A stretch of DNA of 64,000 nt, from positions 30,607,405 through 30,671,404 of the forward strand of contig CM042975.1 in NCBI GenBank assembly GCA_023678885.1, read 5' to 3'. Shown in pieces: positions 33,881-45,103 of the stretch. The notes under the pieces were generated by a model. The model did not search any database. It saw nothing but the letters and a program-made list of their open reading frames with translations, and was not told where the DNA came from. Position 1 is the first letter of the stretch, and each line of letters opens with the position of its first letter. Source of the stretch: Pogostemon cablin. Taxonomy: Eukaryota > Streptophyta > Magnoliopsida > Lamiales > Lamiaceae. A program made the position numbers and the translations under genes.

Positions 33881-36351
33881 ATGCATCGACTTTCCTTTCC
33901 AAAGACGGCGTGGAGAGCTCATGCTCCGCTTGAGCTCGTGCATTCAGATATTTGTGGTCCGACAAGGACTCCATCGCTGGGAAACAAAAGGTATTTTCTT
34001 TTGTTTGTTGATGATTATACAAGGATGATGTGGGTTTACATTCTTGAACAAAAATCAGAAGCATTTGCAAAGTTCTTGAATTTTAAAGCTCTTGTTGAAA
34101 AGCAAAGTGGATATCAGTTGAAGTGTTTAAGAACTGATCGAGGAGGAGAGTTCATCTACAAGCCATTTATGAAATATTGCAAGGATGAAGGGATTCAAAG
34201 GCAGCTTACAGTTCGTCACACGCCGAAGCAAAACAGCATTGCAGAAAGAAAAAATTATATAATTGAAGAGATGGCAAGAAGCATGATGAAAGGCAAGGGA
34301 CTTCCAAATCAATTTTGGGCAGAAGCCATGAATACCGCTGTGCATATCCTGAATCGATCACCGACGAAGGCTGTTCGGAACAAAACACCAATTGAAGCTT
34401 GGCATGGGAGAAAACCTGTTGTAAGTATGTTGAAAGTTTTTGGTTGCATTGCGTATGCTCTTATTCCTTCACAAAGTAGAGAGAAATTTGATGGCAAAGG
34501 AGAAAGAATGATATTTATTGGGTATAGTGATGAGTCGAAAGGGTACCGTCTATATAATCCCTCAACTAATGAGTTGGTGCTTTCAAGAGATGTTATTTTT
34601 GATGAGAATGCTGCATGGAAATGGCAACCTGAAGATGATCATGAGCAAGTTCCAAAAATCAGAGAAATTGAAATGTCTTCTCTTATGCCATTGCAATCTC
34701 CTAAAGTAGCTGCTGATCCCTCGAGTAGTAATATTCATGAAGAAGATTCAGATTCCGAAATTCATACAAGAAGGTATCGCACTTTGTCTGAAATTTATGC
34801 TTCATCTAATGTTGCATTGTTTGCAAGTGAACCACAGTGTTTTGAAGAAGCTGTCAAAGAGGAAGTATGGAGAAAGGCAATGGATGAGGAAATGAAAAGC
34901 ATTGAAAAAAATCATACTTGGCAGCTTGTGGATCTTCCAAAAGAAAAGGAGGCAATTGGATTGAAATGGGTTTTCAAAACCAAGTTCAATGAAGATGGAG
35001 CGGTGCAGAAGTATAAGGCACGTTTAGTTGCGAAAGGCTATGCTCAACAACCTGGAGTTGATTTTACGGAAACGTTTGCTCCCGTTGCCCGAATGGAAAC
35101 CATAAGAGTATTTCTTGCTCTTGCAGCTCAATTGGAATTGCAAGTATTCCAACTTGATGTCAAAACAACCTTTCTCAATGGTGAATTGGAAGATGAGATT
35201 TATGTCTTGCAACCTCAAGGTTTTGAAGTAAAAGATGGGAAAGAAAAGGTGTACATGTTACACAAGGCTCTTTATGGGCTTAAGCAAGCACCAAGATGTT
35301 GGAACAACAAGATCGATGCTTACTTTGAGAAGAATGGATTCATGAAAAGTCCATCCGAACCATCTCTTTATGTGAAGAAAAATGGAGCTGATTTTTTGAT
35401 GGTTTGTCTCTATGTTGATGACTTGATTTACGCAGGAATGAATCAAGCAATGGTGCAATGGTTTAAAGAAACGATGATGAACGAGTATGAGATGTCCGAT
35501 CTTGGATTGATGAAATATTTTTTGGGAATTCAAGTGAGGCAAGAAAAAGGGCAGATATTCATTTCTCAAGAGAAATATGTTTCGGATTTGCTGAAAAATT
35601 TTCGAATGGAGAATTGCAACTCCATAGCAACTCCGACGGCGTTAAATGAAAAATTGAAGCAGGATGATGGAGTTGAAAAATCAGATCCTAATGTTTACAG
35701 AAGTCTTGTTGGTTCTCTAATTTATCTAACGAATACTAGGCATGACATCTTGTATCCTGTTAGCCTCATTTCAAGGTTTATGAGTGAGCCAAGCAAGCTT
35801 CATTTTGCAGCAGCAAAGAGGATTCTTCGTTATCTCCAAGGCACAAAAAATATTGAAATCAAATATTGCAAGGAGTAAAGTGCTAAATTAGTTGGTTTTT
35901 CAGATAGTGATTGGGCTGGAAGTCAAGATGATAGGAAGAGCACATCAGGATACATTTTTTGTATTGACTCAAATCCTGTATCATGGAGTTCTAAGAAGCA
36001 AAATTCAGTTACGTTGTCGTCGGCGGAGGCGGAGTATATAGCCGTGAATGAAGCTGTACGGGAAGCTATCTGGTTGAGAAGAGTTCTAAAAAATTTGCGC
36101 AAGATGTTTCTAAGCCAACTCCCATTTTCTGTGATAATCAATCTGCAATATTGATGAAAAGGAATCTGGTGTTTAATGGAAGATCAAAACACATTGAGTT
36201 GCGTCATCACTACATTCGTGATATGGTTCAAAAGAAGAAGATTCATTTGGAGTATGTCAAAACTTCGGAGCAGCCTGCTGATGTTCTTACTAAAGCCGTT
36301 TCGTTGGAGAAGCTTCAAAATTTCAAAGATGGCATGGAGATTACAAATTAA
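33881..36351 (+). pseudogene. Copia integrase, reverse transcriptase and RNase H, with stop and frameshift
   Basis: The integrase core carries HSDICGP, TDRGGEF and the later Glu near KQNSIAERKN (the DDE residues). The reverse transcriptase shows KARLVAKGYAQQPGVDF, QLDVKTTFLNGEL and the catalytic YVDDLIYAG at about 35410-35436. RNase H has SDSDWAGSQDDRKSTSGY and SSAEAEYIAVNEA, and the tail is SKHIELRHHYIRD. A TAA at 35876-35878 interrupts just before RNase H, and the frame shifts at six A (36088-36093). Confidence 0.9.
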
Positions 36352-36358
36352 GAGGGGA

Positions 36359-36576
36359 TGTTAAATGGTAATTTGTAGAGTCATTCAAAGTATGTCTCTT
36401 AGAATACTTGAGTCAAGTCAAAAATATTAATTCACGTGGTGTTTCCTAGATTCATCACACTACTATATATTCTCATGTAACTTGTTGAGTATGTATCAGA
36501 AATATTATCAATAGAAAGCAAGAGCAGTAGCTTTGCTATTCACAATTCTAAAAATATTATTCTAGTATCTCCAACA
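36359..36576 (+). repeat. 3' LTR of Copia element
   Basis: 218 bp, preceded by the purine tract and followed by the second ATTCT. Confidence 0.95.
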
Positions 36577-37502
36577 ATTCTCGAGCCCGCTTGCTGCACC
36601 ATTGTTTCGCAACTCTCCAACTCCGAGTTGGACTCGTACGTTCTGTCCGAGTCGAGTCTGTTCATTTACCCATTCAGGATCGTAATGAAGACATGTGGGA
36701 CCACCAAGCTCCTGCATTCCATCCCACGGATCTTGCAACTTGCTGAGTCGCGCTCACTCCGAGTTCACTCTGTTCGCTACTCGCGCGGCACGTTCATTTT
36801 CGAAAATTCCCAACCTGCCCCTCACCGGAGCTTTGCCGAAGAAGTGGAGTTTCTCGATTCGTTTTTTGAGAGCGGGTATGGGTATTTACTCGGCGATCCG
36901 AATTTTCCGAACTGGATCTGGCATGTCTACGTGGCGGCGGTGGACCGGAATCCGACGGTTGAGGTTAAAGTGGAAATGTGCATGACCGGGCTGAACCGGC
37001 AAAAGGCCGCCGTGTTTTTCAAAAACTCGGGGAGTGATGGTGAAATGACCAAAATGTCCGGAATAAACGAGATAATTCCGAGTCATGAGATTTGTGCCTT
37101 CGAGTTTGAGCCGTGTGGGTATTCTATGAACGCGATTGAGGGTGCAGCTTACTCTACGGTGCACGTGACCACAGAGGATGGGTTCAGCTACGCCAGCTAC
37201 GAGGCAATGGGCTTGGGCCTCTGTTGAAGAGGGTCCTCAGATGTTTTGGGCCGGAGGAGTTCAGCGTGGCTGTCACGTGCATGGGAGATGGTGGTGTACT
37301 GGTGTTTCACGGCGAAGGAGAGGGCATGCAGTGCGGCGAAGTTGGAAATGCAATGCTTGAAGGAGGTGGCGGAGGAGGAGGCGGAGGTGGGTGGCGCAGC
37401 TTCCATGGTGGCATTCCCTTGTGTGGGATTATTTTAATTAGTAATTACCTTATCTTATATGCAATCTTTAATCTGTACTCCAATTTGTGTGTGTGTCTTT
37501 AA

Positions 37503-37778
37503 TTTTTGGTTATAATGGAATAAATAAACAAATTTAAATAGAGAGAGAATTGTTGTATAATGCATTGGTAAATTGTGTCAATATGAATGCATGAACTATG
37601 ATCGATGTTTTAAGTATCACAAATTTGCATGCATGCAAATATGCAGTTTTTACATACATCTCCAGTGTACACGAACGGACGAATATATTCACCAATAAGA
37701 ACTTATATAATTTGTCAGCGATTTTTAGTGATTTTTTTTTTATTTTTAATGAAAACTTCATATAAAAAAAATAATGTA
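37503..37778. other. AdoMetDC 3' flank
   Basis: AT-rich, no gene seen. Several AATAAA-like signals near 37520 could serve the old gene. Confidence 0.3.
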
Positions 37779-38344
37779 CTCCTTGCGTCCTTCTAAATGA
37801 AGTGTATTTTGTCATTTTACTATGTCATAATACAAGGGGTGCATTTTTCTTTTTTGGTCGACTCACATTCTCTATGCCATTTTGATACATCATCTCTTGT
37901 GACATACTGTTGGATAGATAACACGTAGAGGAGAGAGAAAAACTATGCAAATAGGAAAGCTTAAACCCGGTTGGATTTCTTTTCCCTCTTTCGTGTGGCA
38001 CAAAAACTATACTTTAGGAAAGCTTAAACCCTATAATCAATGGTTGGATTTCTTTCCTCTATTTCGTGTGGTACAGAAGATGATGCACAAAAATAACGTA
38101 GAAAATTCGGTGTGTTTTTCGGTAAATGACATTCACACAAAACAATTAATGTATCTCCTTCGGGTCTGCAGACAGTCTAATACAACTAACCACTATACAT
38201 TAAAATATTATATCTCTCTCCTCATTTACACATTATACATTTATATACATTAAAATATTATATCTCTCTCATCATTTACACATTATACATTTATATATCT
38301 TAATTTATGTGATTAATGCAAACGCCACTCTGAAACGGTAGGAG
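37779..38344. mobile_element. Stowaway-like MITE interrupted by GACACGT-family MITE
   Basis: The ends CTCCTTGCGTCCTTCTAAAT and CTGAAACGGTAGGAG are decayed Stowaway termini. Between them about 37840-38105 has the arms and core of the Mutator-type family (CATCATCTCTTGTGACAT, GATAACACGTAGAGG) and an internal duplication of GGAAAGCTTAAACCC (37962 and 38019). Nested insertion is the simplest reading. Confidence 0.45.
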
Positions 38345-38386
38345 TATTTATTAAAAAACACATGGAGTATATTAATAATTAAAACT

Positions 38387-38705
38387 AGAATTAATATTAG
38401 GTGCACTCGGTGAAAGTGTGTACCCATATATGTATAACTTTTTATTTTATTTGTATATGCGTTTCTTAATAATTGTATATTTTTTTCACACTAAGTTATT
38501 TTTATTAAAAATACTAGCTCCATATGTGTATAACTTTTTATTCAATAGAGTATACATGTTTTTTAATAATTGTATATTTTTTTACACTCAATTTTTCATT
38601 AAAAAAATTAATAATTAAATTGTATACAATTATAATTGTATATATTTTTATTTATATTTGTATACGTTTTTTAAGGTGGGTGCACAATATAATTACCCTT
38701 AAAAC
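38387..38705 (-). repeat. dispersed GTGCACC-end repeat, copy 1
   Basis: Bounded by GGTGCACTCGGTG and GGTGGGTGCACAATATAATTA. The interior TATAATTGTATATTTTT and related blocks match, in inverted orientation, 42365-42715 and 44412-44760. Confidence 0.55.
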
Positions 38706-39554
38706 TATGGATGTAAGTGCATGAGATATCAACTGTTTTACATAATATACTCTTTTGAGAACGATCATTTTTAACTAAAATGGTTCAGTATATAAATGGC
38801 AATAAACCTAGCTGTATATAATTGAGATGAGGGAGTATTTTTAATAACAAACGTTGTGCTCGTCTCATTCTGTGAATTAGATATATTTTCATAAAAATGG
38901 TATTAAAATATGTAAATCATAATAACGTCTAATAAATTATTTTATAAATAATTTAAAATATAAATTAAAAGTAATAAATAATACAAATATGCTATGGGTT
39001 AAACTTTAATTTGTTTTTTGGGTGAATAATTTTATGTAACAAATAAGAAATGGCATTTCTAATAAAGGTTGTACTATTACTGATCATCCCCACATGTAAT
39101 CCTATCTATTTCATGAAACCATTGGATAGGACTTGATGTACATCTAATGTCTTGTAAGACTCATCATTTTCTTAATCATTTGTTTTGTCATATGATTGAT
39201 ATATAAAAGATTAAAGAAATTAAATCATTTTCCATAGAATTCTAGTTCTTTTAGTATTTTTTCCTCTCTCCTATATACCAACACTGAGAGAAAAAAAAAA
39301 TATCACATCATAATGTTAAAATGGATTTAATTAACACATATGGATTACTATGCTCTTCGCGTTATGATATTTTGGATTTATTTAATCATAAGTCTATCTC
39401 AAATATTGGGCACTGACTCACTGTGACTCAATTAATCCTACACAATCATTTCCGCCAATTATTTGTGATATTGGTAACTCGACCCCTATTTTCCAAAATA
39501 TTTTAATGGGAGAGAAAAAAAAATGATATACATCATTTTAAATTTTAAATATTA
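38706..39554. other. intergenic, no gene seen
   Basis: A lone Stowaway-like right end (GATGAGGGAG before TA) sits at about 38827. Otherwise unique AT-rich sequence. Confidence 0.3.
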
Positions 39555-39843
39555 CTACCTCCATCACAACAAGCTATTCACTCTTTTCTCATTTGCTTGT
39601 CCTATTATATTTTTTACCTTTCAAAAATAGTAAAAGTTTCGAAACAAATAACCTCTCACTACATTATATTTTTAAAATGTCACTTTCACCTGACTCACAT
39701 AACTTACTTTATCATTTATTTATTTATTATTTAAAAATGCCATAATACCCCATAAAATAAAAGTAAAAAATGTTGTTAAAAAATTAATTTTTTAAAATTC
39801 TGTAGCTTCAATAACGGCGAAAAACTAATCGGAACAGAGGGAG
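39555..39843. mobile_element. Stowaway-like MITE
   Basis: CTACCTCCATCACAACAAGC and CGGAACAGAGGGAG with TA on both sides. The interior matches 5607-5865. Confidence 0.65.
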
Positions 39844-40205
39844 TATTATAAATTAGCGTAATTTCTTAAATAATATTGATGGTCAATTTTTACAAGGATG
39901 GATTATGAGTTAATTTATAATTAAATATATATATTTTTTAGAAAATTGATACTTCAACCAATGATTTGGATCCTCTCTCGGATATTTTCTCACTATTTAC
40001 GTAAATAATAGAATCACTATTCACATGAATTGAATAATGAGACAACTTCACCAGAGGATCCACTTCCCTTCAGCTAGCTTCACACGAAGTCTCAATATTA
40101 TTGATCAAATTTTCACTTTTCTACTGTCGAACTCGATGTTGCGTCCTCATCTATCACTTTTAAAAAATAAATAAATCCACCATTTTATTAATTAAAGTAG
40201 AAATA
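39844..40205. other. intergenic, no gene seen
   Basis: AT-rich with a GAGGATCC block near 40053. No supported frame. Confidence 0.3.
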
Positions 40206-40822
40206 ATTACTGATAGATACACACTTTGTACCCCTAATTACTACTAGATACATTGATTTAAAATAATTATTATTTAATACAAAATATTAAAGTAAAATAC
40301 CAAATATACCCCTAAACCCATATACCTTTAAAACACTAACCCCAACCTCCACCCACCACCGGACCACCGCTGCCGGACCGCCTCCGCCGCCGCCGGCGGA
40401 GCTCCGGCGGCCGTTCGCCGGAAAATATGTTCGTCAGAAAAAAAAAGGTCGCCGGAAAGCTGCCGCGCCGCCGCCGCCGGAGCTCCGGCAGCCGGTCGCC
40501 GGAAAATCTGTTCGTCAGAGAAAAAAAAAAAAAAAAAAAAAACTGGTCGCCGGAAAAACTGCCGCCGCCGGAAAAGCTGCCGGACCGCCGTCGCCGGACC
40601 ACCACATTTTTTTGCTGCACACACTTTTTTTTTCCTGCACACACTTTTTTTGCTGCACACACTTTGCTGCACATGAACTTTTGCTGCACACAATATTTAT
40701 GTACAGCACATTAACAGGGGTAATATTGGAATATCACTATATATTTTTGTACCTAGTAGTAATACTTTTGTATGTTTGTATCTCATAGTAATTTAGGGTT
40801 TTTTTGTGTACCTAGTAGTAAT
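40206..40822. mobile_element. inverted-repeat element with GC-rich core
   Basis: The left end ATTACTGATAGATACACAC... and the right end read inward (ATTACTACTAGGTACACAAA) are imperfect inverted repeats of about 50 bp. The core (about 40345-40600) is GC-rich, made of GCCGCCGCCGG and CGCCGGAAAA(N)CTGTTCGTCAGA units repeated about every 70 bp, then runs of A, then four to five copies of TGCTGCACACACTTT. Open frames of 95-121 codons on both strands are low-complexity by-products. The superfamily is not identified. Confidence 0.5.
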
Positions 40823-41540
40823 CCTCCCATTAAAATATTATTTTTAATTATAAAAGTTATTACTTTTTATTCATTTTATTAATATTAATGTTAGATGACT
40901 CGTATAAATTTTTATCTAAACTTAGAATGTATACTTTCACCATATCAATGATATCTCCATGTAAATTACATCACCACATCCACCATTGCAAATGGGTTCT
41001 TAGATTTAAGCTTTGTCAACACTTTTTAAGTATTAATTACGATGCAAAATTAATATGGAGTCGACTTCACGATGAAATTATGATCACTATTTAGAACTAA
41101 AGGTTATTTTAAGGTATAAGAGTTTTTTTTACGAAATGTTGCAAGTGGGATTAGCTATTCCATCTAATATTCCACTTACTAATTACGTGATACATGTCAT
41201 AATATTATCCCAAATTACCGTTAGATGCGTTAGGGTTTGATGGTTATTTAATAGGGTATAGTATTTTTAAAAAAAAATATATGCTATTAAAAATATAAAG
41301 TGCAATACGATATGGAATAGGAGATTCGGACTGAAAAAATGGAACTATTACTTTTGTTAATGAACTTTTTGGAGTTAAATAACCTATGTATTCTAAAGAT
41401 ATTTGAAAGAGTAACTCTGCTCGGTAGAGTGTACCATACACCCAATTGCACACTAGCAACTCCCTAATTAAAAAGACTTTATTATATATGTATTCGTAAA
41501 GCAAGATTAAAATATTTTGATTGCACATTAACATTTTTTA
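40823..41540. other. intergenic, no gene seen
   Basis: Unique AT-rich sequence. Short frames at 40888-41094 (plus) and 41244-41534 (minus) resemble no known protein. Confidence 0.3.
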
Positions 41541-41544
41541 TTAT

Positions 41545-41630
41545 ATATTTTCTCGGTTTCTTTCTAATAATTAGTCTTTCTTTGTAAATTTATGAAAGGA
41601 ATCCTAACTACTATGATATGACTGAGGGAG
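41545..41630. mobile_element. short Stowaway-like remnant
   Basis: Ends resembling TCTCGGTTTCTTTCTAATAA and TATGACTGAGGGAG before TA. Less than 100 bp long. Confidence 0.3.
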
Positions 41631-41817
41631 TACGCGTTAGTAACTCAGGCTAATATATCTAGAATACTCCATGATTGGATTTAATGACACATGATTAGTA
41701 CTAAGTCAATCTAAATCGTATCTTAGACCCGGAATTAGAGTATTAAATGAAAAAAATAATGATCATCAAGACAAACTTTATCATATTTTAATGTGTAAGA
41801 GATTTGTTGGATTAATA

Positions 41818-42153
41818 CAGGGGCGGATCCAGAAAATTGGGGTGGGGTGGACTAAGTTTATTGAAGAAAAAAAAATAATTAAAAAATAATATATATATAT
41901 ATTATAATTTAAGAAGATATATTTATTTTTTAACTTCATTTCGGTGGACTTAAAATATTTTTGGATTGGGCTAAACTTAAAAACACAAAGAAGAAAGAAG
42001 ATATATTTATTTTTTTAGCTTCATTTGGGTGGGCTGAAAATATTTTTAGGATGAGCTAAACTTAAAAACACAAATTATTTATAAATTATTTACATATGAT
42101 ATAATGGGCTTTTCGGGGGCAGCCCGGGGCTGCCCCACATCCATCCGCCCCTG
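41818..42153. mobile_element. hAT-type MITE, 336 bp
   Basis: Termini CAGGGGCGGATCCAG and CCATCCGCCCCTG are inverted. Flanking 8-mers GATTAATA (41810-41817) and GATTAGTA (42154-42161) agree at 7 of 8. The right arm contains a GGGGGCAGCCCGGGGCTGCCCC palindrome. Confidence 0.8.
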
Positions 42154-42190
42154 GATTAGTAGGCACACACTCAGCACCCACTATTTAAAA

Positions 42191-42290
42191 ATAAAATAAA
42201 ATTACCAATAATTGACTTAGGGATGCCATTTATTGTTATTTAATTAATTGACTTAGGGATGCCATTTATTGTTATTTAATTAATTAGCAT
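42191..42290 (+). repeat. short tandem duplication
   Basis: A 38-bp unit beginning AATTGACTTAGGGATGCC is present twice. Confidence 0.6.
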
Positions 42291-42364
42291 ATTCCCCTTG
42301 ATTTTGATGACACTTCAAACGATTATTATACATGTTGAGATAATACGTTTGTTTAAAGGATAAT

Positions 42365-42715
42365 TATAGTGTGCACCGGGTGCACTCTAAGATAGAGTGT
42401 ACCCATATACAAATATAAATAATAACATATATAATTATGAGAAAAAATGTATACAATTTAATAGTTAGTTTTTTTAATAAAAATTTGAGTGTAAAAAATA
42501 TACTACAATTATTAAAAAATATGTATACACTATTGAATAAAAAATTAGTATACACATATGGATATTAGTTTTTTTAATGAAAATTTAGAATGAAAAAAGT
42601 ATACAATTATTAAAAATCATGTATACAAAATAAAATAACATGTATAAAAAATAGAATAAAAATTCATATACATATAGGTGCACCCATGCACTCGGTGCAC
42701 CCAATATACACTCTT
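42365..42715 (+). repeat. dispersed GTGCACC-end repeat, copy 2
   Basis: Begins AGTGTGCACCGGGTGCACTC and ends GCACTCGGTGCACCCAATAT. The AT-rich interior is shared with copies at 38387 and 44412. Confidence 0.55.
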
Positions 42716-42954
42716 GTTTAAATATCCAAATCTTTGGTGGTTAACAATTCTATATATATAATTTTCTTGAATTTGATTTATTTATTGTGTGCGTTTATGC
42801 AATTTTTATTAGCTATTTTGGTTTTTTTAAAAAAAATCATTTTATAGGTTGTTGAGTTGTTCAATAGGCAGTTAAATTGAAAATTTAATTTTCACATATT
42901 TTTAATTATATTTTATAAAATCATTTATAAATAATATAGTATTTAAGAGTTTTA

Positions 42955-43120
42955 TTGTAGTGCACTCAGTACACCGGTGCATCTGAATAATATCATTCGT
43001 TAGATTAAGTTTTATTTAATCTTTACCACTCAATAAAATAAAATAATTAAAAATAAATTTAAAAACTACCCACTATACACTCACTTATACCCTATTAACT
43101 ACGAGGTGCATTAACCATAA
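42955..43120. repeat. dispersed GTGCA-end repeat, second family, copy 1
   Basis: GTGCACTCAGTACACCGGTGC on the left and GAGGTGCATTAACCA on the right. Interior CTCAATAAAATAAAATAATT as in 43512-43695. Confidence 0.45.
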
Positions 43121-43511
43121 TCACACTGTATTTAAATAAAAAAATTATAATTAAAAGTGAAATATGATAAAAAAAAATGTAATAAAAAATAAGAGAATCG
43201 GTTGGATCATTTCATCCGAATTTTTTATTTTGACCAGTTCAATCCGGTTTGACCATAAAATCCTTTCATTTTTTTAGAGAATTGGTTCTGGCTCTGGTTT
43301 ACAATTCAACCGCTTAAATCGGCCGGTCCGATTCTGACATCATTACTAACGACATAATATAACAAATGACAATATATTAAAATTTGAAGAATAATATTTT
43401 CATTTAAAAGAATAATATGTTATCTTTTTGAAAAATATATTTTTTTATTAAAAAATAATTTCGATAAATTTAGTGTGAAAGATGAACTTGATCAATACAA
43501 CTTTAGAGTTT
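43121..43511. other. intergenic, no gene seen
   Basis: Contains a short GC-richer piece (GAATTGGTTCTGGCTCTGG near 43280). No gene is supported. Confidence 0.3.
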
Positions 43512-43695
43512 AACTGTGGTGCACTTGAGACACCGGTGCACCTGAATAATCTCAATCGTTAGATCAATTTTTTATATTATCCTCACCATTCAATAAAATA
43601 AAATAATTTTGATAACTACCCACTACCTATCTATTTTAGTATTTTACCTTATAAAATTACAGTGTGCACCTATGCACCAGGTGCACCATAGAATA
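43512..43695. repeat. dispersed GTGCA-end repeat, second family, copy 2
   Basis: GGTGCACTTGAGACACCGGTGC on the left and GCACCAGGTGCACCATAG on the right. The middle matches 42955-43120. Confidence 0.5.
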
Positions 43696-44411
43696 ACCCA
43701 CAACGTTATTTACAACTTTACTGTATTAAAAATAATTTCAATAAAATTTGAGCATAAGGTGAAACGTATTTTTTTTTCTCCCAAAAATTAAACACCTAAG
43801 CGATTCTATCGATTGGCACCCCCAATAAAAGTGACATAATTGGGCAATCATATCTTGATAATGGATTGCACAAGGTTGGACCGCTGTCTGGACCAAAGTT
43901 GACTTAATGGGCTGGACCACGGGTCCATTGGGTCCATCTTCTTGGGCTTTGTTACTTCATAATTAGAACAGTTATTAAATACAAACAGTGTGAACGTAAA
44001 ATACATTCATTTTTATTTTTTATGATACATTCATTTTTATTTGTGATGATTAGTGATGATACGATTCATTTTTATTTTTTATGATTAGTGATGATACGTA
44101 AAAGGCTGTGTTTGGTTGTAAAAGGCTGTGTTTGGTTGTAAAATACATTCATTTTTATTTTTTATGATTAGTGATGATACGATTTTTTTAAGAAAAATAT
44201 GTGTGATTCGAAATTTGGACATGGTCATTTCTTATATTATAAAAATTATTGCATTTTTGCTCAAATACTTTTGTGAGACCATCTAATAGGGTGGTTTCCG
44301 TAAGATAGATAAATTTTATGAAAAAGTAATAATTAATTGATAGATAAATTTTATGAAAAAGTAATAATTAATTGATAAAAAATAATAATGATACAGTAAG
44401 CTATTTCATAA
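43696..44411. other. intergenic with local tandem duplications
   Basis: Several 25-65 bp duplications (CATTCATTTTTATTTTTTATG, AAAGGCTGTGTTTGGTTGT, GATAGATAAATTTTATG) occur between 44000 and 44390. GGGCTGGACC and GGGCTTTG boxes lie near 43910-43955. No gene is seen. Confidence 0.35.
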
Positions 44412-44760
44412 ATAAATTATGGCTAATTATGATGTGCACCTTAAGATAGGGGACACCCATTTTAAAAACGTATACAAATATAAGCAAAAACATATACAAT
44501 TATGAACAAAAATGTATACAATTTAATTGTTAGTTTTTTAATGAAAATTGAGTGAAAAATATACAATTTTTAAAAAACATGTAATACTATTGAATAAAAA
44601 GTTATACAAAAATGGATGCTAGTTTTTTTAATGAAAAACTTAATGTGAAAAAAATATACAATTATTAAGAAACACGTATACAAAATAGAATAACATGTAT
44701 ACAAAACAGAATAAAAAGTTATACACATATGTGTGCACCCTTGTACCAACTCATAAATTA
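44412..44760 (+). repeat. dispersed GTGCACC-end repeat, copy 3
   Basis: Starts near GATGTGCACCTTAAGATAG and ends GTGTGCACCCTTGTACC. The interior matches 42365-42715. Confidence 0.55.
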
Positions 44761-44816
44761 TTATATAAAGAAAAAAAACCTCTAATAAAAAGTAGGGTAT
44801 GTCTTGAGTGAGACCA

Positions 44817-44990
44817 TTTTACACTTTTTAAAATAGTTATCACATTCGCTATAAAATGTTATCACTTTTTATTTATATTATAAATTGTTCATGAAATAAC
44901 ATTATCACTTTTCATTAATTTTGTATTACTTTTCAGTATAAAAGTTATCTCTTTCTGACCGTCTCACGTAAGCCCTTACGTGAGACGGTC
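44817..44990. repeat. repeat related to 11480-11612, ending in a perfect hairpin
   Basis: TATAAAATGTTATCACTTTT and neighbouring blocks are the inverted counterpart of 11480-11612. At 44957-44990 two 16-bp arms, GACCGTCTCACGTAAG and its exact complement, are separated by CC. Confidence 0.5.
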
Positions 44991-45103
44991 TCGCACAAGT
45001 CTTTGCCTAAAAAGTAATAATTAATTAAAAAAAAAGTAAAATATCTTAAAGTTGAAATTTTGCTTAACCATATATAGATAAGTATTTTCTTTCATAGTTG
45101 TTT

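Larger units (their letters stand above)
32057..36576 (+). mobile_element. Ty1/Copia LTR retrotransposon, 4520 bp, inserted in AdoMetDC
   Basis: LTR retrotransposons copy through RNA and integrate by an element-encoded integrase. The two 218-bp LTRs (TGTTAAATGG ... TCTCCAACA) are flanked by a perfect 5-bp target duplication ATTCT (32052-32056 and 36577-36581). A primer-binding-like ATTTTGATATCAAGAGC follows the 5' LTR and a purine tract AAGAGGGGA precedes the 3' LTR. The coding order is gag, protease, integrase, reverse transcriptase, RNase H, which defines Copia. The LTRs differ at 4 of 218 positions. The coding region has frameshifts at three homopolymers and one in-frame stop, so this copy is not autonomous as read. 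Confidence 0.97.
31947..37502 (+). pseudogene. S-adenosylmethionine decarboxylase, split by Copia element
   Basis: AdoMetDC makes decarboxylated SAM for spermidine and spermine synthesis in the cytosol. The start ATG at 31947 opens GFEGYEKRLEI with the two glutamates of the active site. The frame runs to 32056, is interrupted by the retrotransposon (32057-36576) plus one copy of the duplicated ATTCT, and resumes at 36582. It continues with YVLSESSLF (the serine cleaved to form the pyruvoyl group), KTCGTTKLL (catalytic Cys), CGYSMN and a Ser...His pair, and the PEST-like TEDGFSYAS. A TGA at 37225-37227 ends this frame. The family sequence goes on in another frame from about 37212 (LLKRVLRCFGPEEFSVAV), showing a frameshift. 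The tail after 37330 (poly-Gly) does not match the family well. The coding sequence is otherwise intronless, as usual for the family. The Copia insertion alone should abolish the protein. Confidence 0.9.

Noticed and set aside
33771..35569. Antisense frames of 61-103 codons over the Copia pol region
   Set aside because: Shadows of the retrotransposon coding sequence; no known antisense gene there.
40328..40714. Four overlapping frames of 64-121 codons on both strands
   Set aside because: Low-complexity product of GC-rich and homopolymer repeats; all frames stay open for compositional reasons.
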